A DNA stretch of 64,000 nt, taken from contig JBFWMB010000012.1 in the NCBI GenBank assembly GCA_050251815.1, positions 8,724 to 72,723 on the forward strand. The letters run 5' to 3'. The notes beneath the pieces are model-generated. The model saw nothing but the letters and a program-made list of their open reading frames with translations. It was not told where the DNA came from and ran no database searches. Position numbers and translations under genes: made by a program. Source of the DNA: GWE2-40-63 sp050251815. Its GTDB lineage: Bacteria > Bacteroidota > Bacteroidia > Bacteroidales > SZUA-534. Positions 1-8,965 of the stretch are shown here, one piece after another (the first letter of the stretch is position 1; each line of letters begins with the position of its first letter).

Positions 1-1008
1 TCCGATCCATTTAAAAATGTTGGGGAATTTAACAACAAAGGCCTGGAGTTTACAGCTAACTGGAAGGAACAGCGTGGCCCGTTAAATTATGGAGCCAACG
101 TGAATATGTCGTTTATAAAAACTACAGTGGGCGATATTAACCCTGATACGCTTTATAGAAATAATACCAAAGGAATAAGCGATTACTTAACCCGTACCAT
201 TCAAGGACAGGAGTTTTTACCTTTTTATGGTTTTGTTACCGATGGAATTTTTACTTCAGCCGATTTACCCAACGCTAGTGGCGTGGTAACCAACCAGCCT
301 TATACCATTAACCCCGATGGCGACACCTTATATGCACAACCCAAAGCACGTCCCGGCGATTTTAGGTATAAGGATGTGAATAACGATGGCAAAATTGATG
401 ATAACGATATGGTAGCTTTAGGAAGCCCCCATCCAAAATTTACTTATGCATTTAACATCTTTGCCGAATACAAATTACCAGGAAGCTGGGGTGAAGTGGA
501 TATAAAAGCTTTTTTTCAGGGAGCGTATGGTAATAAGGTTTTTAATGCAACTAAATTTTATCTGTTTAATACCGATGGGGCGTTTAACTGGAGCGAAGAT
601 TATGCAAAAAACCATTATACCGTGGAACTCTATGATCGTAACGATATTCTAGTCACTTCTTTAAATGAAAAGGCAAAATACCCAAGAATCGATCCCCTGG
701 GAGCCAATGAAAACTTTACCCAGCTATCTGACTTTTATATTGAAGATGCTTCCTATTTACGTTTAAAGAACCTCGAAATTGGATACACTTTTGCCAGTTC
801 CATAACCCAGACGGTAGGAATTGAAAAAGTGCGTCTTTACCTGGGAGCTAAAAATCTCTTTACCTGGACCAAGTATTCCGGACAAGATCCGGAAGTCGGA
901 ACTACCCGTAACGAAAGCGGCAAATCCGATCCTTTATCTGAAGGGATCGATAAAGCAGCATATCCAGTGGCACGAATGTACACTATTGGTATTAATGTAA
1001 CATTTTAA
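1..1008 (+). CDS. susC: SusC-like TonB-dependent outer-membrane transporter, C-terminal part
   Basis: The first base of the window lies inside this reading frame, so the gene is cut at its 5' end and only about 335 C-terminal residues are present. What remains is beta-barrel sequence with the usual SusC ending: a 'YLRLKNLEIGYTF' segment, an 'RLYLGAKNLFTWTKY' segment, and a final aromatic strand 'YTIGINVTF' that would serve as the barrel-insertion signal. SusC proteins import oligosaccharides across the outer membrane using TonB energy, capped by SusD. The SusD gene follows after 20 bases, so the two are almost certainly co-transcribed. An internal GTG at position 100 is not a real start because the frame is open to base 1. 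The N-terminal plug and signal peptide lie outside the window. Confidence 0.95.
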   Translation, partial: SDPFKNVGEFNNKGLEFTANWKEQRGPLNYGANVNMSFIKTTVGDINPDTLYRNNTKGISDYLTRTIQGQEFLPFYGFVTDGIFTSADLPNASGVVTNQPYTINPDGDTLYAQPKARPGDFRYKDVNNDGKIDDNDMVALGSPHPKFTYAFNIFAEYKLPGSWGEVDIKAFFQGAYGNKVFNATKFYLFNTDGAFNWSEDYAKNHYTVELYDRNDILVTSLNEKAKYPRIDPLGANENFTQLSDFYIEDASYLRLKNLEIGYTFASSITQTVGIEKVRLYLGAKNLFTWTKYSGQDPEVGTTRNESGKSDPLSEGIDKAAYPVARMYTIGINVTF

Positions 1009-1028
1009 TCGAATAAAATTAAAGTCCT

Positions 1029-2777
1029 ATGTTTAGTAATACAAAATATATACTGGTAATAGCCTTAACGGTATTTTTGGTAGCATGCAGCGACGATTTT
1101 TTAGAGAATAGTCCTATAGCTTTAGATACCACAGAATCGTTTTACACCAGTTTCGAAAGCCTCGATTATACCGCAACTTCGGCCTATGGTATGTTGGCAT
1201 CCATGTCGGTTTTTGATATTATGTACTCCATTGGTTATCAAAGCGCATCAGACGATGTGGAAGTGGGCGGTGAGAACATTAACGACTGGCCTGAGTTTCA
1301 GCGCATCGACCGATTAACACATACACCCAGCGAGGCTAATATTCACATCATGTGGGGTTATCCTTACAAAGGTATTCGCATGGCAAACGAGTATTTAACC
1401 CGCTTTGAGGCAGTTAAAGAAATTGAAGTTCAAAAAGCTAAATCGGAAGAAGACGCATTGGCCAGACTTGAACTTATGGATTTACGCGCAGCCGAAATGC
1501 ATTTCATGCGGGCGTTTTATCATTTCACCCTGTTACAAATATATGGTGGAGTTCCCATCATCGATTTTATTGTTGACCCGGAACAATTTAATGTGCCTCG
1601 GAATTCGATTGCTGAGGTTTTGCATTTTGTTCAGGATGAATTGTTATTAGCCATTCCACTATTAAAACTGAAGAGTGAACAGGGTGCCGATGTGGGGCGG
1701 GTTACCAAAGGCGCTGCCCAGGCGCTTTTAGCCAAAGCTTATTTGTATGAGTCGTCGTATGCCGAGAATTACTCAGGAGACGAAAGGTTTGAAGGCTGTG
1801 AACAGCATTACGATTTGGCTTTAAAATATGCTGAAGACGTAATGATTTCAGGTGAATATGGATTGGTTGGAATAGGCGGGGAACGCTTTGATTCTTGGAG
1901 AGCACCACTTGGCGGCCAAATTGGCGGTTACCGATGGATTTTTACGCTTGACGGCGACAATAGTGATGAGTCGGTTTGGGAAATACAAAATGTTCAGGAC
2001 CGGGCAGGTTGGTGTTATACCCGCGGTAGTTATATTACCATTTATACCACAGTGCGTAAGTTATTCATTAACGATTCTACCCTAAGCACTGATTATGGTT
2101 GGAGCTTTAATTTGCCATCAAAATATTTAATCGATGCTTTTGGAAATAACGATATCCGTGAAACAGGATTGAATTCCATGGTCGTTGATCCTACTTTGGA
2201 TCCTCGTTTTTCAACTACCATTGGACGCGAAGGTGACACCCTGTTGGCAAATATGAATGGTTCAAAAAAGTGGTACAAAATGGCCTTTAGCAATTTACCT
2301 ACAGGAACCATAAGTCGTAAGTACGAATGTTCTCCCGATGAATTTACTTTTGGAGCAAACGACACCTATGGCGAAGGCCCTATGAACATTCGCTTAATTC
2401 GTTATGCCGATGTAGTATTAATGGCAGCTGAAGCCGCTTATAAATCGGGCGATGCACCCAAAGCCCTGGGTTATGTTAATCAGGTAAGAACGCGTGCCCG
2501 TTTATCCGGTGAAACCGGATATCCTGTGGACTTACCAGCCATTACTTTTGAAGACATCGTTCACGAAAGGCGTTTGGAATTGGCTATGGAGCCGCATCGA
2601 CTGTTCGATTTGGTACGATGGAATCTGGCAGAAAAGTATATGAACGGTATAACCCTTGCTTCAATGGGTGAGGGTTTGGTTGTAAATTATGAAAAAGGAA
2701 AACACGAGTTTTTTCCTATACCGGCGCGTGAAATGCAAAAGGCAACGGGTTTGTTACAATACGATGGTTGGAAGTAA
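1029..2777 (+). CDS. susD: SusD/RagB-family outer-membrane glycan-binding lipoprotein
   Basis: The 582-residue product has a lipoprotein signal ending in 'LVAC' with Cys20 as the lipidated residue, followed by Ser-Asp-Asp, a common surface-export context in Bacteroidota. SusD hallmarks are present: 'AEMHFMRAFYHFTLLQIYGGVPI' (about residues 155-177, TPR-like helices), 'RLIRYADVVLMAAEAAY' (about 455-471) and 'VHERRLELAMEPHRLFDLVRWN' near the C-terminus. SusD proteins form a lid on the SusC barrel and bind the polysaccharide at the cell surface. The length is normal for the family. It sits 20 bases after susC and 66 bases before a surface glycan-binding protein, the standard start of a polysaccharide utilization operon. 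Confidence 0.96.
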   Translation: MFSNTKYILVIALTVFLVACSDDFLENSPIALDTTESFYTSFESLDYTATSAYGMLASMSVFDIMYSIGYQSASDDVEVGGENINDWPEFQRIDRLTHTPSEANIHIMWGYPYKGIRMANEYLTRFEAVKEIEVQKAKSEEDALARLELMDLRAAEMHFMRAFYHFTLLQIYGGVPIIDFIVDPEQFNVPRNSIAEVLHFVQDELLLAIPLLKLKSEQGADVGRVTKGAAQALLAKAYLYESSYAENYSGDERFEGCEQHYDLALKYAEDVMISGEYGLVGIGGERFDSWRAPLGGQIGGYRWIFTLDGDNSDESVWEIQNVQDRAGWCYTRGSYITIYTTVRKLFINDSTLSTDYGWSFNLPSKYLIDAFGNNDIRETGLNSMVVDPTLDPRFSTTIGREGDTLLANMNGSKKWYKMAFSNLPTGTISRKYECSPDEFTFGANDTYGEGPMNIRLIRYADVVLMAAEAAYKSGDAPKALGYVNQVRTRARLSGETGYPVDLPAITFEDIVHERRLELAMEPHRLFDLVRWNLAEKYMNGITLASMGEGLVVNYEKGKHEFFPIPAREMQKATGLLQYDGWK

Positions 2778-2843
2778 TACTGGAATTGGAATCCGATTCC
2801 TAAAAAACAATAATCAATCAATTATTAACTAAATTTTTTAATT

Positions 2844-5225
2844 ATGAGAAAACTAATCTTTACTCTTTTGATGAGTTTACTTGTGTTTGGGTATTCTCAG
2901 GCACAGGTAATTTTCGATCCCGCAACATACACGGGAGATTTACCAACCGGAGCCTCCATCGTGACCATTGATGGGGTTAAATACATGAAATGTCCACTTA
3001 ATGGATGGGAAACTACTTTTGCTGTTCCCGAAGTTAAGTTGGCTGCCAACATTACCAAGTTTAAAGCAACAGCAATGTTTAAAGAAGGAACATCAGGATT
3101 TACTTTAAGCCAGGTATTAAGTTTTATAAAACTGGTCGATAACAGTTCATCAGGCTGGGCCGAAGCTGCTCTAATAAAAGAAGCCAGTACAGCCGAAGTT
3201 TCAAATTATTCCAGTGATATTTTAATACCTGAAGCTACCATTACGAACATTCAGTTAGCGGGTCAGGAAACTTCAGGATGGTCAGCTGTAGTAGGTGACA
3301 CTCTTTTTGTTGGCACCATCATTGCTTACGATCCACATCTTATTTTTGACCCCAATATGTATGCTGAAGGTCAGTTCCAGGGAAGCGATGCCATGAATAT
3401 TGTTACCATTGAAGGAGAGAAATACCTTAAAGTGGAATTGGCTGGTTGGGAATCTGTATTTCAGGTTTCTTCAACAATTCTGGAAGACGATTACAATATG
3501 TTTAGTGCCGTGACAAAATATGAAGTGGGAACTTCAGGTTTTGCTCTTGATAACATCAACACTTTTGTTCAACTGGCACATGGTGATCCCTGGGCAACTT
3601 TTGGAAAGATTGAAGCGACAAGTAGTGCAACATTTACTGAGTTTTCAGCCGATATTACAACTCCGGGTGGCGATGTAACAGCTATTCAGGTTGCTGGTCA
3701 GGAGAAAACAGGCTGGACTGCTGTATCGGGTGACTTTATGTATTTAGGTAAAATTACTGCCTATAAATACGACAACACCGTGCTGTTCGATCCGGCAACC
3801 TTTGGTGGAGAATTAGGTAGCGGAATGGAAATTGTTGATTTGGATGGTACCAAGTATCTGAAAGTAACCAGCGAAGCCAGTTGGACGCATACTTTAGCTA
3901 TCGACGATTACAATACCGATATTTACAACACGGTTACTACAACCATGAAATGGGCTGCCGGAACCAGTGGTCTAACAGCCGATCATGCACAAACAGTTGT
4001 TAATATTCAGACTGCAGGTGTTACCGGAAACGTTGCTTCTTTAGCGATGTATCCTTCAGAAACCGAACTTGCGGAAGTTGACGGTATGATTACTCCGGGA
4101 ACAACAATTAATACCTTGCAGTTTTTTGTACAGCAGGATGAGGGCTCGTGGCCAACAGTAGCCGGAGCTGAAATCTACCTGGGTAAAATTGTTGCTTCTT
4201 TTGTTCAATTGGAACCCGTTACACCTCCCAATACAACAGATATTAATTTTACTGAACTAACTGTTGAGGTTAATGGCTTGTACGATGATGCTTTTGACGC
4301 TTCAACCGAGAATGTGATTAATCGGATAGCCCTGGGTGCTGTTAATGGTATTGATGCTGCTGAAAATGCAGAAGTTGATGAAAACGCTGATAGTTATGCC
4401 TATTGGTATGGTGTATTCGATTTGGATAACTTCTATTTGTACATCGACGTTACCGACAACGATCCAGTTGATTTGGGTACAAGTGAATCTCCCTGGAATA
4501 ACGATGGTATCGAAGTGTTTGTAGATATTCAAGATCGTCGCTATGTGGGTTGGGATCGTATTGACGGACAACAACATCAATTCCGCTTTAACGTGGGTAC
4601 TGAAGGACCGGCACATGGTTCTGACGATGATGCTGGAATTACAAGCCTTGGAATGCCTGATTTCTTTGGGGTAAACGACACAACAAACATTCAATATGCC
4701 ATTGTTAAAGGTTCAAACGGGTATGCTATTGAAATGGCTATTCCATGGGCAACATTCTTTAGAACAAGTGCCCAGGATGATAACAAACAAGCCGTTGCGG
4801 ATGCAGCTGCAGGTGTGGTTGATGGCAAGAAAATTGCTTTCGAACTTTCTTTATTGGATGCCAGTGCTGTTGATACTCGTAAGTCAATTATGAACTGGGC
4901 TAATAATACCGGTGAAGATATGGCTTATGAAACTACTGAATTCTGGGGACAGGTTAATCTGAATGGAGGTCCGGAGGGAATCTTAAATAAAATATCCACA
5001 AGGGCTCTTTCTGTATTCCCGAATCCGGCAGATAATTACCTGAATATTGCTATGAATAATCTCGATAAAGTTGAAGTTTATAATATTTTAGGTGCTCAGG
5101 TTCTTAATTCAAAAATGAATTACAGCAATTGGCTCGATGTTTCATCGCTTAAAACAGGAGTTTATATTGTAAAAGCAACCGATGCTAACGGTAAAGTAGC
5201 TGTTGCTAAGTTTAATAAAAAATAA
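2844..5225 (+). CDS. T9SS-exported surface glycan-binding protein with CBM9-like domain
   Basis: This 793-residue protein starts with a signal peptide (residues 1-20, ending 'GYSQA'). Residues about 21-455 hold three related beta-rich repeats of roughly 140 residues. Each opens with a 'VIFDPATY'/'LIFDPNMY'/'VLFDPATF' strand and ends with 'VGDTLFVGTIIAY'-like sequence. Residues about 460-700 resemble the CBM9/DUF1083 sugar-binding fold ('YWYGVFDLDNFYLYIDVTDNDP', 'IEVFVDIQDRR'). The last 75 residues are a T9SS sorting domain ('LSVFPNPADNYLNI', 'VEVYNILGAQV', 'LKTGVYIVKA'). It occupies the SusE/SusF position after susD, so a role in capturing the polysaccharide at the surface is inferred. Its export by T9SS rather than as a lipoprotein is less usual for this position. 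The exact ligand cannot be read from the sequence. Confidence 0.85.
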   Translation: MRKLIFTLLMSLLVFGYSQAQVIFDPATYTGDLPTGASIVTIDGVKYMKCPLNGWETTFAVPEVKLAANITKFKATAMFKEGTSGFTLSQVLSFIKLVDNSSSGWAEAALIKEASTAEVSNYSSDILIPEATITNIQLAGQETSGWSAVVGDTLFVGTIIAYDPHLIFDPNMYAEGQFQGSDAMNIVTIEGEKYLKVELAGWESVFQVSSTILEDDYNMFSAVTKYEVGTSGFALDNINTFVQLAHGDPWATFGKIEATSSATFTEFSADITTPGGDVTAIQVAGQEKTGWTAVSGDFMYLGKITAYKYDNTVLFDPATFGGELGSGMEIVDLDGTKYLKVTSEASWTHTLAIDDYNTDIYNTVTTTMKWAAGTSGLTADHAQTVVNIQTAGVTGNVASLAMYPSETELAEVDGMITPGTTINTLQFFVQQDEGSWPTVAGAEIYLGKIVASFVQLEPVTPPNTTDINFTELTVEVNGLYDDAFDASTENVINRIALGAVNGIDAAENAEVDENADSYAYWYGVFDLDNFYLYIDVTDNDPVDLGTSESPWNNDGIEVFVDIQDRRYVGWDRIDGQQHQFRFNVGTEGPAHGSDDDAGITSLGMPDFFGVNDTTNIQYAIVKGSNGYAIEMAIPWATFFRTSAQDDNKQAVADAAAGVVDGKKIAFELSLLDASAVDTRKSIMNWANNTGEDMAYETTEFWGQVNLNGGPEGILNKISTRALSVFPNPADNYLNIAMNNLDKVEVYNILGAQVLNSKMNYSNWLDVSSLKTGVYIVKATDANGKVAVAKFNKK

Positions 5226-5240
5226 TCCATCAATTTTATA

Positions 5241-5280
5241 AATAGTGCAGGAGTTATTCCTGCACTATTTTTTTCTTTTT
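5241..5280 (+). terminator. Rho-independent terminator after the glycan-binding protein gene
   Basis: A perfect 12-bp inverted repeat (5241-5252 with 5258-5269, arm AATAGTGCAGGA, 5-base loop) is followed by a T-rich run to about 5280. It lies 15 bases after the preceding stop codon and before the ATG at 5311. It probably attenuates transcription so that the susCD and binding-protein part is expressed above the downstream enzymes. A possible start codon at 5245 falls inside this hairpin and was therefore rejected. Confidence 0.88.
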
Positions 5281-5310
5281 AGGAGATCTTATTATTTACC
5301 TCACTTAAAT

Positions 5311-6621
5311 ATGAACAAACTCCACTCTTTATTCATATACAGCTTGTTCGTTAGCTTGTTATTTTTTCAATGTTCACCTGGTGTGGAAAAACATACCAGT
5401 TTTATTAGCGTTCAAAACGGACAGTTTATAAAAAACAATAAACCCTACCAATTTATTGGAGCTAATTACTGGTATGGAGCCCTTATTGCTTCCGATACAG
5501 TTGGAGGCGACCGGACAAGGCTAATGCGTGAACTCGACTTTTTAAAGGCCAATGGAATCGATAACCTGCGTATTTTGGTTGGCGCTGAAGGCCCCGACTT
5601 TCAGCCTTTTCGGGTAACTCCGGCTTTGGTTAAAGCGCCCGGTGTTTATAGTACCAAATTGCTCGAAGGCCTCGATTATTTACTTCATCAATTGCAACTC
5701 CGTAACATGGTTGCTGTACTTTATTTTACCAACAACTGGGAATGGTCAGGAGGTATGGCCCAATACCTGAACTGGAACGGATATGGCGATTATGTAAATC
5801 CCAACCTGGAACAGTATTCCTGGAACGACTTTTATAATTATCAGAAACAGTTTTACAGCTGTCAGCCCTGCATCAATCAGGTTAACCAATATATCGAAAC
5901 CGTAGTTTCCCGAACCAATACGGTTACCGGGATAAAATATGCCGACGATCCGACCATTATGGCCTGGGAACTGGCCAATGAACCCCGACCCATGGCAACC
6001 GATAACTTCGAACCCTTTATTCAATGGATTAAAAATACCTCAGCGTTTATTAAGAATCTTGATCCAAACCATTTAGTTACCACTGGAAACGAAGGAGAGA
6101 AAGGATGTTCCGAGTCCATCGAATTATTTGAGGCCATACATGCCTTTTCAAGTATTGATTACATAACCTTTCATATCTGGATAAAAAATTGGGGTTGGTA
6201 TCAGCATCAGCAGGCCGACTCAACTTTTCCACAAGCATTACAACTCGTTCAGAAATATTTTGACGATCATGTGGCTATTGCTCAAAGGCTGAACAAACCA
6301 TTGGTGCTCGAAGAGTTTGGCATGGCCCGCGATCAGGAAAAGTTCGGACCAGGAACTCCTACTTCTTTACGTGATACTTATTATGATTTCTGCTTTAACC
6401 AGATTGCCCAAAGTGTTTCTAAAAACGGAGTCTTGGTCGGAGCCAACTTCTGGTCGTTTGGAGGTTTTACTCATCCGGTTAACAATCAAACCTACTGGAA
6501 ACCAGGTGACCCTTTTTCAGGCGATCCACCCCAGGAAGAGCAGGGCCTGAATTCTGTTTATCCCGGCGATTCTTCAACCATGCGCATCATTCTTAATTAT
6601 AACCAGTTATTTAAACGATGA
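5311..6621 (+). CDS. GH5 endo-beta-mannanase lipoprotein (GH5_7-like)
   Basis: The 436-residue product has a lipoprotein signal ('LLFFQC', Cys21) and a glycoside hydrolase family 5 TIM barrel. Family residues are visible: the acid/base Glu in 'WELANEP' (about Glu224), the nucleophile in 'LVLEEFG' (about Glu335), and 'DYITFHIWIKNWGWY' between them. The opening 'FISVQNGQFIKNNKPYQFIGANYWYG' is characteristic of the GH5_7 mannanase subfamily, which cleaves internal beta-1,4-mannosidic bonds. I chose the ATG at 5311 because the upstream in-frame codon at 5245 sits in a terminator hairpin and would bury the signal peptide. It is 10 bases before the epimerase gene. Mannan specificity comes from subfamily resemblance and neighbours, not from a test. 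Confidence 0.88.
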   Translation: MNKLHSLFIYSLFVSLLFFQCSPGVEKHTSFISVQNGQFIKNNKPYQFIGANYWYGALIASDTVGGDRTRLMRELDFLKANGIDNLRILVGAEGPDFQPFRVTPALVKAPGVYSTKLLEGLDYLLHQLQLRNMVAVLYFTNNWEWSGGMAQYLNWNGYGDYVNPNLEQYSWNDFYNYQKQFYSCQPCINQVNQYIETVVSRTNTVTGIKYADDPTIMAWELANEPRPMATDNFEPFIQWIKNTSAFIKNLDPNHLVTTGNEGEKGCSESIELFEAIHAFSSIDYITFHIWIKNWGWYQHQQADSTFPQALQLVQKYFDDHVAIAQRLNKPLVLEEFGMARDQEKFGPGTPTSLRDTYYDFCFNQIAQSVSKNGVLVGANFWSFGGFTHPVNNQTYWKPGDPFSGDPPQEEQGLNSVYPGDSSTMRIILNYNQLFKR

Positions 6622-6631
6622 ACCTAAAAAA

Positions 6632-7831
6632 ATGAATCAGGAATTTAACTTATTGCGAAAGGAACTCGACAACGAACTGAATCAAAATATACTGCCTTAC
6701 TGGATGCAGCATTCCCTTGATACCAATTACGGCGGATTTATTGGAGGCATCAATTTTTTTAATAAACCTATACCTAAAGCCACCAAAGGAGCTGTTTTAA
6801 ATGCCCGAATATTATGGACATTTTCAGCAGCTTTCAGGCTTACAAGCAAACAGACTTATTATGATATCGCCAAACGGGCTTACAATTATTTAATTGCTTA
6901 TTTTATCGATAAACAATTTGGCGGTGTATTCTGGGAACTTTCTTATACCGGCGAACCGGTTAATACGCGCAAACAAATTTATGCCCTTTCGTTTGCTTTG
7001 TACGGATTGGTTGAATACTACCGGGCCAGCGGCGAAGAGCAGGCGTTAAATGAGGCAGTTAAGCTGTTTTCTTTAATTGAAAAGTACAGTTTCGATAAAG
7101 AAAAAAACGGATATGTTGAGGCTTTTTCCCGTAATTGGCAAGTACTTACCGATATGCGGCTGAGTGAAAAGGATGCCAACGAAAGCAAAACCATGAATAC
7201 CCACTTGCATATTTTAGAGGCTTATACCCATTTATTCCGGGTTTATAAGAATCAACGTTTAAAGCAAGCATTAAAAAATTTGATTGAACTGTTTTTAGAA
7301 AAGTTTATAAGCAACGAATTTCACCTCAACCTGTTTTTTGACGAAGACTGGAACCCAAAAAGCAATCACATTTCCTATGGTCATGATATTGAATGTGCCT
7401 GGCTGCTTTACGAGGCTGCTGAAGTTTTACACGACGTAGTACTGATAGAAAAGGTAAAAAAGATTTCAATTGCTATGACAAAAGCAGTTTTACCAGCTGT
7501 TGATAATGATGGGGGTTTATTTAACGAGTACGAACCCAACCATAATTTAACCGATACCGATAAGCACTGGTGGCCTCAGGCCGAAGCCCTGGTTGGTTTT
7601 TTTAACGCCTATCAGCTTTCAGGCGAAACAATTTTTGCCAAACAAACTCTTGCATCATGGAATTTTATTAAACACTACATGATTGATAAAAATCATGGAG
7701 AATGGTTCTGGCGGGTTAATAAACAAGGGATACCTTATACAACCAACGAAAAAGCAGGATTCTGGAAGTGTCCCTATCACAATGCTAGAGCTTGTATGGA
7801 AATTTTAGCTCGAAATACTGATAACATATAA
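6632..7831 (+). CDS. Cellobiose/mannobiose 2-epimerase (AGE family)
   Basis: The 399-residue protein has no signal peptide and belongs to the N-acylglucosamine 2-epimerase/cellobiose 2-epimerase (alpha/alpha)6-barrel family. The expected histidines are present in 'MNTHLHILEAY' (His191/193), 'SYGHDIECAWLL' (His251) and 'CPYHNARAC' (His383), with the aromatic 'KHWWPQAEA' segment. In mannan degraders this cytoplasmic enzyme converts beta-1,4-mannobiose to mannosyl-glucose, which a GH130 phosphorylase then splits. It lies between two mannanase genes, which supports the mannobiose role. No GH130 gene is present in this window; it may lie upstream of base 1. Full length for the family. Confidence 0.9.
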   Translation: MNQEFNLLRKELDNELNQNILPYWMQHSLDTNYGGFIGGINFFNKPIPKATKGAVLNARILWTFSAAFRLTSKQTYYDIAKRAYNYLIAYFIDKQFGGVFWELSYTGEPVNTRKQIYALSFALYGLVEYYRASGEEQALNEAVKLFSLIEKYSFDKEKNGYVEAFSRNWQVLTDMRLSEKDANESKTMNTHLHILEAYTHLFRVYKNQRLKQALKNLIELFLEKFISNEFHLNLFFDEDWNPKSNHISYGHDIECAWLLYEAAEVLHDVVLIEKVKKISIAMTKAVLPAVDNDGGLFNEYEPNHNLTDTDKHWWPQAEALVGFFNAYQLSGETIFAKQTLASWNFIKHYMIDKNHGEWFWRVNKQGIPYTTNEKAGFWKCPYHNARACMEILARNTDNI

Positions 7832-7857
7832 TACAAATATAAATAAGCTGAATTTTG

Positions 7858-8916
7858 ATGAAAACTATTAAACACGGGGCCATATTTTTAGCTTTGTTTT
7901 TTTCGCTGCAAGCTTGCCATAATCCAATAAAATCAAAAACCTCATCGAACCATCTAAATCCGGTGCCGGTAAACCCAAACGCTACCCCCGAAACAAAGCG
8001 CCTGTTGGAATTTATTTATGAAATCCATGGAGAATATACCATTGCTGGACAGCACAACTACCTGGGTAAAATGTCGGTTTACAGCGATACGCTTTTTCAA
8101 ATTACCGGAAAATACCCCGGTCTTTGGGGAGGAGATTACGGTTTTGCCGATTCTACCCACGACATCGACAATATAAAATACCGGCCATTGTTGGTTCCTG
8201 AAATTGTAAAACAACACAAAAGGGGGAGTCTTATTACCCTCACCTACCACCAAGCCGACCCAACCATTGGCGAGCCTTGTCCCTTTGTGGGCGGCGTTCA
8301 AACCAAATTAACCGATGAGCAATGGCATCAACTGCTCAGTGACGGTACTGAAATTAATCAGACGTGGAAAATGTATGTTGATAGGTTGGCCAATGAATTG
8401 AAACAACTTCAGCAATTGCAGATTCCGGTTTTATTTCGTCCCTACCATGAAATGAACGGCAAGTGGTTCTGGTGGGGTGGTCGATCGGGAGATGAAGGTT
8501 TTATTGCCCTCTGGAAAATGCTCTATCATTATTATACTGACACCCATCAGTTAAATAACCTGATCTGGGTATGGAGCCCTGATAAACCCTGGCATGGTTT
8601 AAAAGAGTTTTATCCGGGAGATGCCTATGTCGATTTGGTATCATTGGATATTTATCCTGAAAAGGATACCAATATTGTATTCCGCCCGGAATGGTATGCT
8701 GAAATTAAAGAAATAGCTAACCAACGACCCTTTGCCATCGGTGAATGCAGTCGGATGCCTTCAATCGATGAGTTAAAAATCCAATCGGGTTATGCTTGGT
8801 TTATGCTTTGGTCCGATTTGGGTACCAAAGAAAACTCCAACCAGGAACTGATTAAAATATTAAATGCAAAAAATGTTCTCACAGCCGACGAAGTTCTTAA
8901 AATGAGGGGATATTAG
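7858..8916 (+). CDS. GH26 endo-beta-mannanase lipoprotein
   Basis: The 352-residue product starts with a lipoprotein signal ('FFSLQAC', Cys20). GH26 signatures are clear: 'VLFRPYHEMNGKWFWWGG' with the acid/base Glu198, and 'PFAIGECSRMP' with the nucleophile Glu296, plus 'NLIWVWSPD' and 'YVDLVSLDIYP'. 'GQHNYLGK' near residue 64 is the usual N-terminal motif. GH26 enzymes of this type hydrolyse beta-1,4-mannan, and in utilization loci they often release mannobiose, matching the adjacent 2-epimerase. I use the ATG at 7858; an upstream TTG one codon earlier is possible. The lipid anchor suggests cell-envelope location. Confidence 0.92.
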   Translation: MKTIKHGAIFLALFFSLQACHNPIKSKTSSNHLNPVPVNPNATPETKRLLEFIYEIHGEYTIAGQHNYLGKMSVYSDTLFQITGKYPGLWGGDYGFADSTHDIDNIKYRPLLVPEIVKQHKRGSLITLTYHQADPTIGEPCPFVGGVQTKLTDEQWHQLLSDGTEINQTWKMYVDRLANELKQLQQLQIPVLFRPYHEMNGKWFWWGGRSGDEGFIALWKMLYHYYTDTHQLNNLIWVWSPDKPWHGLKEFYPGDAYVDLVSLDIYPEKDTNIVFRPEWYAEIKEIANQRPFAIGECSRMPSIDELKIQSGYAWFMLWSDLGTKENSNQELIKILNAKNVLTADEVLKMRGY

Positions 8917-8965
8917 CCGACTATGATAAAGCAATACTTTATTTTCATAAATAAACAAAAATACC

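Noticed and set aside
4302..4694. 130-residue antisense open frame under the glycan-binding protein
   Set aside because: It is fully inside a well-supported gene on the other strand and has no domain features.
5245..5310. Earlier start for the GH5_7 mannanase
   Set aside because: It lies inside a perfect terminator hairpin and would move the signal peptide away from the N-terminus.
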